DNA of 42,843 bases from Verrucomicrobiales bacterium (lineage in GTDB: Bacteria > Verrucomicrobiota > Verrucomicrobiia > Limisphaerales > JAQGOV01), in NCBI GenBank assembly GCA_028293425.1, contig JAQGOV010000435.1, positions 1 through 42,843 of the forward strand, written 5' to 3'. The notes beneath the pieces were generated by a model. The model was not told the origin of the DNA. It worked only from the letters and a program-made list of their open reading frames with translations, and did no database searches. Of the stretch, positions 1-7,454 are shown piece after piece. Positions within the stretch are counted from its first letter, which is position 1; every line of letters begins with the position of its first letter. A program made the position numbers and the translations under genes.

Positions 1-2
1 AT

Positions 3-557
3 TACTTCAATGAAGTGGCAACACGCCACGGCAATTACGATTGGCACATGGCGTATCATCCGTATCCAGAAAACCTGTTCGAGCCACGGACGTGGCGGGA
101 CAAAACGGCCCAGCCTAGTGCCGAGTCTCCACGCATCACCTTCAAGAACCTGGAGCAGCTCACCCGGTATTTCCAAAGGCCGGAGCTACTTTACGCCGGC
201 CAGCCCCGGCATATCATTCTTTCCGAGCAAGGCTTTCATTCGACTACTAAACCTGAAGGGGAACTGTGGCAGGCAGCGGGTTTTTGTTATGCCTGGCAGA
301 AAGTGGATCAGCTGCCTGGGATTGATGCTTTCATTCTGCACCGTCACGTGGATAACAAAGGCGAAGGCGGGTTGAATTTGGGCTTGTGGACGCGCAAGCC
401 CGAGAGTGGGGCTACGCCGGACAAGAAGAAGCAAATATACGAAGTTTTCCGGGTGGCAGATACGCCGGAGTGGGAGAAGGCTTTTGAGTTTGCGAAACCG
501 GTGATTGGAATTACGAATTGGGCGCAGGTGATGACGAGCCAGGAGAGCACCAAATGA
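3..557 (+). CDS. DUF5722-family protein, C-terminal part (cut by window edge)
   Basis: The frame is open to the left edge, so the start lies outside the window and only about 184 residues are seen. A GTG at 15 is in frame, but coding sequence continues upstream of it (Tyr-Phe-Asn-Glu before it). The stretch NYDWHMAYHPYPENLFEPR, then RHIILSEQGFH, FILHRHVD and EGGLNLGLW, matches my memory of the DUF5722 family, a probable TIM-barrel, glycosidase-like family found in Verrucomicrobia and gut bacteria. The Glu in LSEQGFH sits where a barrel hydrolase would have an acid residue; that role is inference. No substrate can be read from this fragment. It is followed by a long non-coding stretch, so it probably ends its transcription unit. 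Confidence 0.72.
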   Translation, partial: YFNEVATRHGNYDWHMAYHPYPENLFEPRTWRDKTAQPSAESPRITFKNLEQLTRYFQRPELLYAGQPRHIILSEQGFHSTTKPEGELWQAAGFCYAWQKVDQLPGIDAFILHRHVDNKGEGGLNLGLWTRKPESGATPDKKKQIYEVFRVADTPEWEKAFEFAKPVIGITNWAQVMTSQESTK

Positions 558-1043
558 TGAGGAAGAGGGAGATAAGAATTTTAACAGAAGTCGTCATGAG
601 CTGCGCTCACCACCGGTGATGAAAACTTTTCTAATTTTTGTACGCATGCTGGAGCTGAATTCAAACGGACGATCAGAGGGCCACCTCATCCCGGCCTTCT
701 CCCCCAGAGGCGGAGAAGGAGTCGCGTTGCGGGCTCGCCAGATCTTTTTGGCAGGTTCCGCTGACTTTTGGCGGAGTCATCCGTGAACCCATTTTCAGGG
801 AAGGGAACGAATGACCGAATTGTGCGGGCTGCCGCAAAGCCAAGAGTTCCGTGAAGGTTGTGGTAAGTGCATTAGAAACGCCAAAGCGGCGCTCCGTGCG
901 ACGCACTCCAAAACCCGGCGAAGCGTGTTCAGTGAGAGGATGGGGTGCGAAGGTGGTGAGGGAACATGACGTTTGGCACATGACTCGACGTCTGCGGGCA
1001 TGATTTCCTGCATATTTTACTGAAGAGACAATGGTGGTATAGA
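558..1043. repeat. Gene-free stretch with interspersed-repeat-like sequence
   Basis: These 486 bases hold no convincing gene. The minus-strand open frames here lack a plausible start, domain or codon pattern. Around 680-720 is a C-rich then G-rich segment containing an exact 8-base inverted repeat (CCTTCTCC at 695-702, GGAGAAGG at 712-719, 9-base loop). This resembles the repeated element whose translation gives spurious LTPALSP-type peptides in many verrucomicrobial genomes. The part around 865-915, about gcggcgctccgtgcgacgc, also looks like repeat sequence I associate with this group. Membership in a repeat family is recalled, not tested. A promoter for the gene at 1044 must lie near the right end, but I cannot pick one. 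Confidence 0.4.
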
Positions 1044-1892
1044 ATGGCGTTCATGGATGATTTGTTAACGAGAAGATTTCCGGGCTTTGTTGAATTGACG
1101 GCCGGGACGACGGTGGATCTTGTGATTCGCTACGCGCTCCTGGCTGGTCTGGGATGGGTGCTTTGTTATGTGCTCTTTAAGCGGCGGTGGTTGCATCGCA
1201 AAGTGATTTCCCGATTTCCGCGATGGCCGGAAATCCGGCGCGAATTGGCGTATTCGCTGCTATCCATGGTGATATTTGGTTTGGTAGGCGCGGGCACAGT
1301 GATGGCCAGCCGGCACGGATGGACGCACCTTTATTGGCGGATTGGGCAGCACGGCTGGGGTTGGTTTTGGCTAAGCATCGTTTGTGTCATCTTTCTGCAC
1401 GACGCCTACTTCTACTGGACGCACCGAATGATGCATCATCGCCGGCTCTATAAGCTATTTCATCGCGTGCATCATCTGTCCACCAATCCGAGTCCCTGGG
1501 CTTCCTACGCCTTTTCGCCGTTGGAGGCGGTGGTGCAGGCCAGCATCTTCCCATTAGCCGCGGCGATTATGCCCATACACCCGTTGGCGTTTCTTATTTT
1601 CATGTTCTGGCAGATCACCTTCAACATCCTCGGCCATACGGGTTATGAATTTCATCCGGCAGGATTGATGAAGTCCCGGTTGCGATGGGTGCTGAACACG
1701 CCGACCTACCATGTGCTGCACCATGAGAAGTTCCAGGGAAATTATGGGCTGTATTTTAACCTATGGGACTGGTTGATGGGCACCAATCACCCGGATTCGG
1801 AAGCTCGCTTTCAAGAAGTGACTACCCGTTCCCCTGCGGAACGCGCAGAGAATGCTCCACCAGCCACCATCGAACATCCGTATGCGAAATAG
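1044..1892 (+). CDS. Sterol desaturase / fatty acid hydroxylase family membrane protein
   Basis: An integral membrane di-iron oxygenase-type protein of 282 residues, the usual size for the family. The histidine clusters are all present: HDAYFYWTHRMMHH (119-132), HRVHH (140-144), HTGYEFH (198-204) and YHVLHH (222-227). They are expected to hold two irons at the cytoplasmic membrane face. Hydrophobic segments lie near 26-45, 70-88, 104-118 and 163-197. The family hydroxylates or desaturates sterols, carotenoids, ceramides or other lipids; the substrate cannot be read here. The ATG at 1044 has only a weak ribosome site, and the ATG at 1053 (Met4) is an alternative. The gene overlaps the start of the next one, so the two are probably co-transcribed. 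Confidence 0.85.
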   Translation: MAFMDDLLTRRFPGFVELTAGTTVDLVIRYALLAGLGWVLCYVLFKRRWLHRKVISRFPRWPEIRRELAYSLLSMVIFGLVGAGTVMASRHGWTHLYWRIGQHGWGWFWLSIVCVIFLHDAYFYWTHRMMHHRRLYKLFHRVHHLSTNPSPWASYAFSPLEAVVQASIFPLAAAIMPIHPLAFLIFMFWQITFNILGHTGYEFHPAGLMKSRLRWVLNTPTYHVLHHEKFQGNYGLYFNLWDWLMGTNHPDSEARFQEVTTRSPAERAENAPPATIEHPYAK

Positions 1893-3243
1893 CTTTTTCC
1901 TGCTGTTTTTTACAGCCGCTGCTCAAGCTTTGGCGCTATCTCCCTGCCGAATCGAGGTGGTGGAACAGCGCTCGGGCTGGCCGGTGCCATTGGTGGAGTT
2001 GCGCACAACGCATGGCATAAGATTTGTAACCGACAACAACGGCCTCATTGCATGTGATGCACCGGAGGTGATGGGGCGGCAAACATGGTTCGATGTGAGC
2101 GGTCACGGGTATGAGGTTCCCAAGGATGGTTTTGGATTTCGTGGGGTCAGGCTGACACCGGAGCCAGGCAAGTCACTGAGGATAGAGGTGCAGCGCAGCA
2201 TCGTTGTGAAGCGTCTTGGCCGAATTACAGGCGCAGGAATTTTTGCAGAGAGCCAAAAGCTGGGGCTTGAATCCGGTTGGGAGGAATCGGGCGTGTTCGG
2301 GAGCGACAGCGTCCAGAACGCGGTGCATAAGGGGAAAATGTTTTGGGCGTGGGGCGACACGACGGTGGGTCATTATCCTCTGGGTATCTTCAACAGTTCG
2401 AGTGCCACCACGGCTGTTCAACCGCTTGAGCATTTGGAACCGCCCGTTCACTTGAAATTTGACTATTTCAGAGACGAGCAAGGAAAATTGCGGGGCGTGG
2501 CGAGTATTCCAGGAGAAGGGCCGACGTGGCTCAGTGCGTATGTGAGCCTGCCGGACAAGAATGGTCGTTCTCAGCTGGTGTCGACTTACGCCAAAATTAA
2601 GAACCACCTGACGATTTATGAGCGGGGCCTGTGCGTGTGGAAGGAGGCAACCTCCAGCTTTGAGCCACTGCGGGTTGTGTGGAAGAAAGCAGACGGGAAA
2701 CCGGAACCGCTCGTGCCCGATGGGCATCCAAGCTTTTGGAAAGATGAGCAGGGTAAAAACTGGCTGCTGTTCGGGAATCCTCTGCCCAACTTCAGATGCC
2801 CAGCCACCTTCGAGGCGTGGCAAGACTCATCCACGTGGGAGAAGCTAAAACCCCAGGAAAAGCTCATCGCTTCAACCGATGACAAATCCGTAAAGCCGCA
2901 TTCGGGGCACATTGCTTGGAATGGGTTCCGAAAACGCTGGGTGACTGTTTTCATGGAGAGCTTCGGGAAGCCTTCGGCTTTGGGGGAATTGTGGTATGCC
3001 GAAGCTGAGACACCGGTTGGACCCTGGGGGAAGGCAGTGAAGATACTCAGCCATGACAACTACACATTCTACAACCCGCGCCTGCATCCGGAGTTTACGC
3101 CCACGAACTCGCCGGTCCTGCTTTTTGAGGGAACCTACACGGCGGAGTTCGCCAATCATCCGGAGCCAACCCCACGCTACAACTACAATCAAATTCTGTA
3201 TCGATTGGATTTGGATGATCCGAGGCTAGAGCCGGCGCATTGA
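1882..3243 (+). CDS. Secreted beta-propeller (glycosidase-like) protein of unknown function
   Basis: I chose the ATG at 1882 over the in-frame ATG at 1852. It begins directly with a signal peptide (MRNSFFLLFFTAAAQALA, cut after Ala), and it overlaps the stop of the hydroxylase gene by 11 bases, as in a coupled pair. The mature protein of about 435 residues has an N-terminal beta-rich part like a carboxypeptidase-regulatory fold (VPLVELRTTHG, TDNNGLIACD). The rest carries propeller-like blades such as FWAWGDTTVGHYPLG, DGHPSFWKDEQGKNWLLFG and LWYAEAETPVGPWG. These resemble GH43/DUF4185-like five-bladed propellers. I see no securely placed catalytic acids, so enzyme activity is unproven. It may act in the periplasm or outside on a polysaccharide. 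Confidence 0.65.
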   Translation: MRNSFFLLFFTAAAQALALSPCRIEVVEQRSGWPVPLVELRTTHGIRFVTDNNGLIACDAPEVMGRQTWFDVSGHGYEVPKDGFGFRGVRLTPEPGKSLRIEVQRSIVVKRLGRITGAGIFAESQKLGLESGWEESGVFGSDSVQNAVHKGKMFWAWGDTTVGHYPLGIFNSSSATTAVQPLEHLEPPVHLKFDYFRDEQGKLRGVASIPGEGPTWLSAYVSLPDKNGRSQLVSTYAKIKNHLTIYERGLCVWKEATSSFEPLRVVWKKADGKPEPLVPDGHPSFWKDEQGKNWLLFGNPLPNFRCPATFEAWQDSSTWEKLKPQEKLIASTDDKSVKPHSGHIAWNGFRKRWVTVFMESFGKPSALGELWYAEAETPVGPWGKAVKILSHDNYTFYNPRLHPEFTPTNSPVLLFEGTYTAEFANHPEPTPRYNYNQILYRLDLDDPRLEPAH

Positions 3244-3257
3244 GGAGTCAGAACCGG

Positions 3258-3533
3258 TCATGTTGTCTTGGCTATAGGTGCCTGCTTTTGCTGTGACTTG
3301 GACTTGGGTGACTTGTGGGCCCCACGTTTTTGCGAGGAACCTTTCTTCCCATGCTGCTTCTTCTGGGCGCGGCCACGATTAGGAGATTTCGGGTGAGGTT
3401 GAGAGGCGGCGGCCTGCGTGACGTGGGCGCGGGGTGTCGTTTTGGCCTGGGCAAAAACGGGAGAGGCCGAGAGGACGAATGACGCGATCGCAATGGTAGT
3501 GATTGACCGGAGAGAGCAATGGTTGTGTGTCAT
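3258..3533 (-). CDS. Small secreted lysine-rich protein, function unknown
   Basis: I use the ATG at 3533, eight codons inside the longest frame, because a clean signal peptide follows (about 27 residues, hydrophobic TTIAIASFVLSASPVFA with an Ala-x-Ala cut site). The remaining 64 residues are almost all Lys, Arg, Gln, Ser, Pro, Ala and His, for example GKKGSSQKRG and KSPKSKSQQKQ. No fold or catalytic motif is visible. Such tails are often disordered and could bind anionic polymers such as envelope polysaccharide, DNA or polyphosphate; that is a guess. It stands alone and converges on the secreted propeller gene, with a gap of 14 bases. The signal peptide makes it more credible as a gene than the low-complexity tail alone would. 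Confidence 0.5.
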   Translation of the reverse strand: MTHNHCSLRSITTIAIASFVLSASPVFAQAKTTPRAHVTQAAASQPHPKSPNRGRAQKKQHGKKGSSQKRGAHKSPKSKSQQKQAPIAKTT

Positions 3534-3607
3534 AGCTATTAGCCAATAGTAATACAATTGATTCTGAAAGTCATCTTGTTCAGGTCATACACCGTTGAAA
3601 AGAGCGG

Positions 3608-3636
3608 TTTACGAGTTCAAAAGCCTTGTTTATAGT
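3608..3636 (+). promoter_or_regulatory. Possible promoter of the toxin-antitoxin pair
   Basis: TTTACG (3608-3613) and TATAGT (3631-3636) are spaced by 17 bases, a sigma-70-like layout. Transcription would begin within a few bases of the antitoxin ATG at 3645, where I see no Shine-Dalgarno sequence, so the message may be nearly leaderless. A short inverted repeat (TTGAA at 3595-3599, TTCAA at 3616-3620) flanks the -35 element and could be where the antitoxin binds. This is pattern matching only. Confidence 0.3.
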
Positions 3637-3644
3637 GTCCTTCT

Positions 3645-3866
3645 ATGCGGGCAACGGACATTCCGAATTTTGATCAGCTTTCGGATCTCGAACGATTGAT
3701 GTTGGCGGATGAATTGGTTGCTTCGGTTCGGAGTCCCGAAACATTACCACCCTCGGTGGCGCACCGATTTGAGTTGGAGCGTCGTTGGGCCGAGTACGAA
3801 AAAGACCCGAGTATCGCGCTTACTCAGGCTGCGTTCTGGGCCAAGGTCCGCACGCTCAAAACATGA
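3645..3866 (+). CDS. Antitoxin of a type II toxin-antitoxin module (addiction module component family)
   Basis: A 73-residue protein with the features of the putative addiction-module component / unstable antitoxin family (PF09720, TIGR02574 type): a helical N-terminus with LSDLERLMLADELVASV, then a C-terminal part ending AAFWAKVRTLK. Proteins of this family bind and block a partner RelE/ParE toxin and usually repress their own operon. The stop overlaps the toxin start as ATGA (3863-3866), which gives translational coupling and antitoxin before toxin, the normal order. The lack of a clear ribosome site upstream is noted under the promoter. The family call rests on remembered sequence style and on the partner gene. 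Confidence 0.75.
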   Translation: MRATDIPNFDQLSDLERLMLADELVASVRSPETLPPSVAHRFELERRWAEYEKDPSIALTQAAFWAKVRTLKT

Positions 3867-4177
3867 GCCGTGAAATAGTCTTGCTGCCACATGTCAGCAG
3901 TGACTTTGTAGAAGGATTTGACTATTACGAGGCACTTTCCCCCGGTCGGGGAGGCGCGCGGTTTGAGGCGGCTTTCAGAGACGCAGTTCAATTAATAGCA
4001 TCGGGTGTTACCTCCCACGTCGTTGTGTTTGACCGATTTCATCGTGTGATGCTCCGGCGCTTCCCTTACAACCTCTATTATCGTGAGATCGCGGACAAGG
4101 CGATCATCACAGCCCTGCTTTACGCGCGATTCGATCCCAGACGCATTGAGCGAACGCTGAAGCATCGCGGCGACTAG
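3863..4177 (+). CDS. RelE/ParE-family toxin
   Basis: The true start is the ATG at 3863 overlapping the antitoxin stop; the longer open frame from 3785 would lie mostly inside the antitoxin gene. The 104-residue product has the RelE/ParE outline: an N-terminal strand (SREIVLLPHVSSDF), helices with EGFDYYEALSPGRGGARFEAAFRDAV, then FHRVMLRRFPYNLYYREIADKAIITALLYARFDPRRIERTL. The segment RRFPYNLYYR followed by a strand and a basic end is typical of ParE-like members. Members either cut mRNA at the ribosome or poison gyrase; the sequence does not decide which. The module is complete and not visibly damaged. It sits between unrelated genes, as horizontally moving modules often do. Confidence 0.8.
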   Translation: MSREIVLLPHVSSDFVEGFDYYEALSPGRGGARFEAAFRDAVQLIASGVTSHVVVFDRFHRVMLRRFPYNLYYREIADKAIITALLYARFDPRRIERTLKHRGD

Positions 4178-4263
4178 GCCAATCCTCTCTGGACCGAGAT
4201 GATGAGGTGAAGGCCTGCTGACCAACAACCTCCCAAAGTAATTTCGTTCCGAGTGAATCTCGC

Positions 4264-4965
4264 TTACTTTTTACCGCCGAGAAGCCCTCCAAGAACCGAG
4301 TTGGCTTCCGTGGTGGCTTTTTGGGCCAGCGAGGCCTGGATCTGCGCTTTCAGGTCGTCGGCCTTTTGCCTTTGTTCAGGAGTCAGCTTCGTGTTGTAAA
4401 GTTGGGTCACGGTGGTGAGCGCTTCCTGGTATTTTTGATTGTTGCTGAGAATTTTCGCCTTCTCCAAAAGGACTTCGACCTGATTCGTCACGGCGGCCGA
4501 GACCGAGTTGGTTAATCCCAAAGCCCCAAGGACCTGGTTCGTGGCTGCCGTAGCGAGCGCCTGCAATTGGTTGGTGGTTGAGGAGGCCACGGCCTGCACC
4601 TGGTTGGTTACCGCTTGGCTCACTGCTAGCTTCTGCGCCTGAAATGAGGTCTGCAGTGCGTTAGGCGGAACGCTCGCCGGTATGCTTTCGACAGCCGGGG
4701 TTGTGGGCGGGGGAGTGGCGGCGACAGGGTTCGGGGCAGGAACGGGCGTTGAGACCGGCAAAGGCTCGGGGTTAGAGGCGGCTACGGGCGCAGCGGCTGG
4801 AGTTTTTGGCGTGGTATCCGCCAGTTGCGGTTTTGCCGCGTTTGGCTGAACATTGGTCGTTTTCTCAACGGCTGGCATCGCAGGAGATTCCTGCTTGCTG
4901 CAACCGGTTGCGGAAATCAATGCGGCGGTTGCAATCAGACTCAAAAAAGAATGTTTGTACTTCAT
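4264..4965 (-). CDS. Lipoprotein with proline/alanine-rich linker and 11-residue TNQ repeats
   Basis: A 233-residue protein with a lipoprotein signal peptide: basic start, hydrophobic FLSLIATAALIS and lipobox ATGC with the acylated Cys at 22. Residues 28-100 are rich in Pro, Ala, Thr and Val and look like a flexible tether. From about 107 to 170 the motif TNQ-Val/Leu recurs at 120, 131 and 142, then TNS at 152 and TNQ at 160. The exact 11-residue step suggests a hendecad coiled coil. Residues 165-217 are helical and resemble a TPR-like pair (KAKILSNNQKYQEALTTVTQLYN). The protein ends Gly-rich (GGLLGGKK). It is divergent from the sigma-factor operon, and a strong palindrome lies between them. 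No family function is known to me. Confidence 0.7.
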   Translation of the reverse strand: MKYKHSFLSLIATAALISATGCSKQESPAMPAVEKTTNVQPNAAKPQLADTTPKTPAAAPVAASNPEPLPVSTPVPAPNPVAATPPPTTPAVESIPASVPPNALQTSFQAQKLAVSQAVTNQVQAVASSTTNQLQALATAATNQVLGALGLTNSVSAAVTNQVEVLLEKAKILSNNQKYQEALTTVTQLYNTKLTPEQRQKADDLKAQIQASLAQKATTEANSVLGGLLGGKK

Positions 4966-4980
4966 AATGCTTCAACAAAG

Positions 4981-4997
4981 CGCAATACCATATTGCG
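4981..4997. promoter_or_regulatory. Perfect 17-base palindrome, probable operator
   Basis: CGCAATA-CCA-TATTGCG has perfect 7-base arms around a 3-base centre. It lies 15 bases upstream of the lipoprotein start codon (4965, minus strand) and about 190 bases upstream of the sigma-factor gene. The size and symmetry suit a dimeric helix-turn-helix repressor. It could also form an RNA hairpin in the 5' leader of the lipoprotein message. Confidence 0.5.
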
Positions 4998-5136
4998 AAC
5001 GGTTGTTCCGAGATGCAAGTGCGCAAGGCGGGGGAGAAGAGTAGGAATTCAAATAGCGCCCAAGCGGAGGCCGGACTGGACGGAACAAGGGTGCAGAGCA
5101 AAAGTGACGAGAAACCTAATCGATTTAAATGAGAAC

Positions 5137-5157
5137 GATGCGAAAAAATGTCGCATC
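5137..5157. promoter_or_regulatory. Inverted repeat upstream of the sigma-HEAT gene
   Basis: GATGCGA (5137-5143) and TCGCATC (5151-5157) are exact complements around a 7-base A-rich spacer, ending 28 bases before the ATG at 5186. It could be an operator or a hairpin in the leader of the sigma-factor message. GAAACC at 5111-5116 lies upstream at a distance compatible with an ECF-type -35 element, but no convincing matching -10 is visible. Confidence 0.4.
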
Positions 5158-5185
5158 CTGAATCGAACGGGGATTTACCAGTAGG

Positions 5186-7444
5186 ATGCAAAGCGCTGAT
5201 GAAATGGTTCTGGTACGGGAGTATGCCTCAAGTGGGTCCGAAACAGCCTTTGAAACATTGGTCGAGCGTCATGTGAACCTGGTTTATTCGGCGGCTTTGC
5301 GGCAGGTCAGGGAGCCCGTCCTGGCACGAGAGGTCACCCAGACAGTCTTTATTATTTTATCCAGAAAAGCCGCGAAACTTCCTCGGAGCACCATTTTATC
5401 CGGCTGGCTTTACCGCACGACGCATCATGTAGGGAATAGGGCACTGCGCGCTGAGTATCGGAGGAAAAAACATGAACAAGAGGCCAGCCAAATGGAAACA
5501 GAGCAACCTGACATAGCGTGGGAACAAATTGCTCCGTTGCTGGAGGAGGCCATGGCTGACTTGCGCGAAAAGGACAGGAATGCGGTGGTGCTGCGGTACT
5601 TCCAGAACAAAGGCCTGAGCCAGGTTGGGGCAGCGATGGGAACCAGTGAGCGGGCTGCTCAAAAGCGGGTGGAGCGGGCGATAGGCAAGCTGCGGCTGTT
5701 TTTCATGAAGCGTGGCGTTGCGGTATCGGCCGTGCTGTTAACCGGGGTAATCTCGGCGAACGCGGTTCAAGCTGCACCGGCAGGAATGGTGGCCGCTGCC
5801 AGCGTGGGGCTGAAGGGTGCTGCTCTTTCCTCGGCGATTGCTGGACTTGTAAAAGCCACGATGCAGTGGATGACCTGGCTGAAAGTAAAGGCAGGGGCGA
5901 TGGTGGGGGCCACGGTCCTGACCGGAGCGGGGGCCACAGCGCTGGTGACTGTGGTGGCTATTCAGGCTTTGCACCATCCGAGCCAAGTTGTTGTACCCAC
6001 GAACAAATCGGTGCGTGAATTATACGATGCGCTTAACTTTTCGGAAATCCTGCAGAAGCGGAGCCAGATGGCGCTTCACCGGGCATTTAATGCGAAAGGG
6101 ATCGAGGCTGCCACATTTCTGATCCAACAACTCGACCAAAACAGGCAGGTTCCAGATGACCCGGGAGCCAAGGAAAATCGACTGAAGGCGGTCGAGTTTT
6201 TGGGCTGGATGGGGAGTTCCGCCACTAACGCGATTCCTGCACTGATCAAAGCTCTGGAGGACGGCGAGCGTGATGTCAGGCAAGCTGCTGCCCATAGTCT
6301 GGGCCGGATAGGCCCTGAAGCTAAAAGCGCTGTCCCTGCTTTGTTGGAGGCACTTCACTTTTCAGAATCGGCCGCCAGCCAGGCTCTGGTTCAGATTGCT
6401 CCCGACTCAAAAGAGGTGGCGATGGGGTTGCTTGAGATGCTTCAGGACAATACCCAACCGCCCTCTATGGAGATCATCAAGGATCTCGCTCAAATGAGAT
6501 CGCAGGCGGCATTGATCGTTCCTGTGCTGGCCGATCTTGGCAAGGGAGTGGACATCCAGACTCGCTCGGAGGTGATTCGCACATTAGAAAAACTGGAAGT
6601 CGCGTCGCCTGACGCAAAAGCTGCTCGCCAAGCTTTGATGCCACAAGAAGTGGCAACGCTTGTTCCGGCGTTCCGTACCGCGACAGAGGCCCGCTTGAGT
6701 AATCAGGATGACCTACAGAAGCAGGCAAATGACGAAGACCGTGTGAAGTTGTTGCTTGAGGCGCTGCAAGGCAAGGACCGGGCGTTAAACCCAAATGATG
6801 TAGGGGCACTCGGCAAGTATGGGGCTGCAGCCAAAGCAGCCGTCCCGCTGCTGCTCCCTCTCATCGATAACGACAATAGCGCAATCGCACAAAATGCGAT
6901 CAACTCGTTGGGTAGGATTGGGCCAGACGCCAAGCCAGCTTTGGGGAGGATCCTCAAAGCCCTGGATGACCCTGAGCTGGTCATCCGGTGGCAAGCTGCG
7001 AATGCCTTGTGGCGGATCGACTCCCAATACATCCAACAATCAGTCGCCATCCTGGTGGAGTCGTTCAATTCGAAGGATTCGCGTTCAGTGTCCTGGGGCT
7101 ACGCGATGGTTTTGGGCCAATTAGGCAAGCAGGCTACCGCAGCCATTCCAAGTTTACGGAAGGCTCTCGCGAGCGAGGATCACGATCTTCGGATTTTCGC
7201 AGCCAAGGCGCTTTTCCAAATTGACCCGAAGCAGGCCGAGGTGGTGGTTCCCGCGTTGATAAATGTACTGAAGCAGAGGCGTGCTATGAATCCTCATATG
7301 GCAGCCGAGGAACTAGGAAAACTGGGTGTGACTGGCAAGGCGGCTATACCGGTTTTGCGCGAGGCGCTTAGCTCGGGAAATCCTGAACTCCGAGCTTCCG
7401 CTGCGAAAGCTCTGACAGAAATTGATCCGGCCAACAATCACTAA
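5186..7444 (+). CDS. ECF-like sigma factor fused to membrane segments and HEAT repeats
   Basis: A 752-residue fusion. Residues 8-90 are sigma region 2 ([59 protein letters not shown]). Residues 115-172 are sigma region 4 with the helix-turn-helix [22 protein letters not shown]. Then come Ala/Gly/Val-rich hydrophobic stretches near 177-222 and 238-262 that can span the membrane, and from about 285 to the end a chain of HEAT repeats ([36 protein letters not shown] type). ECF factors usually have only the first 180 residues. A sigma head held at the membrane with a large HEAT domain suggests sensing and release or folding control; that is inference. Met7 (5204) is an alternative start. The next gene begins 10 bases after the stop. 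Confidence 0.85.
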   Translation: MQSADEMVLVREYASSGSETAFETLVERHVNLVYSAALRQVREPVLAREVTQTVFIILSRKAAKLPRSTILSGWLYRTTHHVGNRALRAEYRRKKHEQEASQMETEQPDIAWEQIAPLLEEAMADLREKDRNAVVLRYFQNKGLSQVGAAMGTSERAAQKRVERAIGKLRLFFMKRGVAVSAVLLTGVISANAVQAAPAGMVAAASVGLKGAALSSAIAGLVKATMQWMTWLKVKAGAMVGATVLTGAGATALVTVVAIQALHHPSQVVVPTNKSVRELYDALNFSEILQKRSQMALHRAFNAKGIEAATFLIQQLDQNRQVPDDPGAKENRLKAVEFLGWMGSSATNAIPALIKALEDGERDVRQAAAHSLGRIGPEAKSAVPALLEALHFSESAASQALVQIAPDSKEVAMGLLEMLQDNTQPPSMEIIKDLAQMRSQAALIVPVLADLGKGVDIQTRSEVIRTLEKLEVASPDAKAARQALMPQEVATLVPAFRTATEARLSNQDDLQKQANDEDRVKLLLEALQGKDRALNPNDVGALGKYGAAAKAAVPLLLPLIDNDNSAIAQNAINSLGRIGPDAKPALGRILKALDDPELVIRWQAANALWRIDSQYIQQSVAILVESFNSKDSRSVSWGYAMVLGQLGKQATAAIPSLRKALASEDHDLRIFAAKALFQIDPKQAEVVVPALINVLKQRRAMNPHMAAEELGKLGVTGKAAIPVLREALSSGNPELRASAAKALTEIDPANNH

Positions 7445-7454
7445 AGACAAGCAC

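Noticed and set aside
2173-2823. A 216-codon minus-strand frame inside the secreted propeller gene
   Set aside because: No signal, domain or initiation site; the plus-strand frame has a signal peptide and domain-like repeats.
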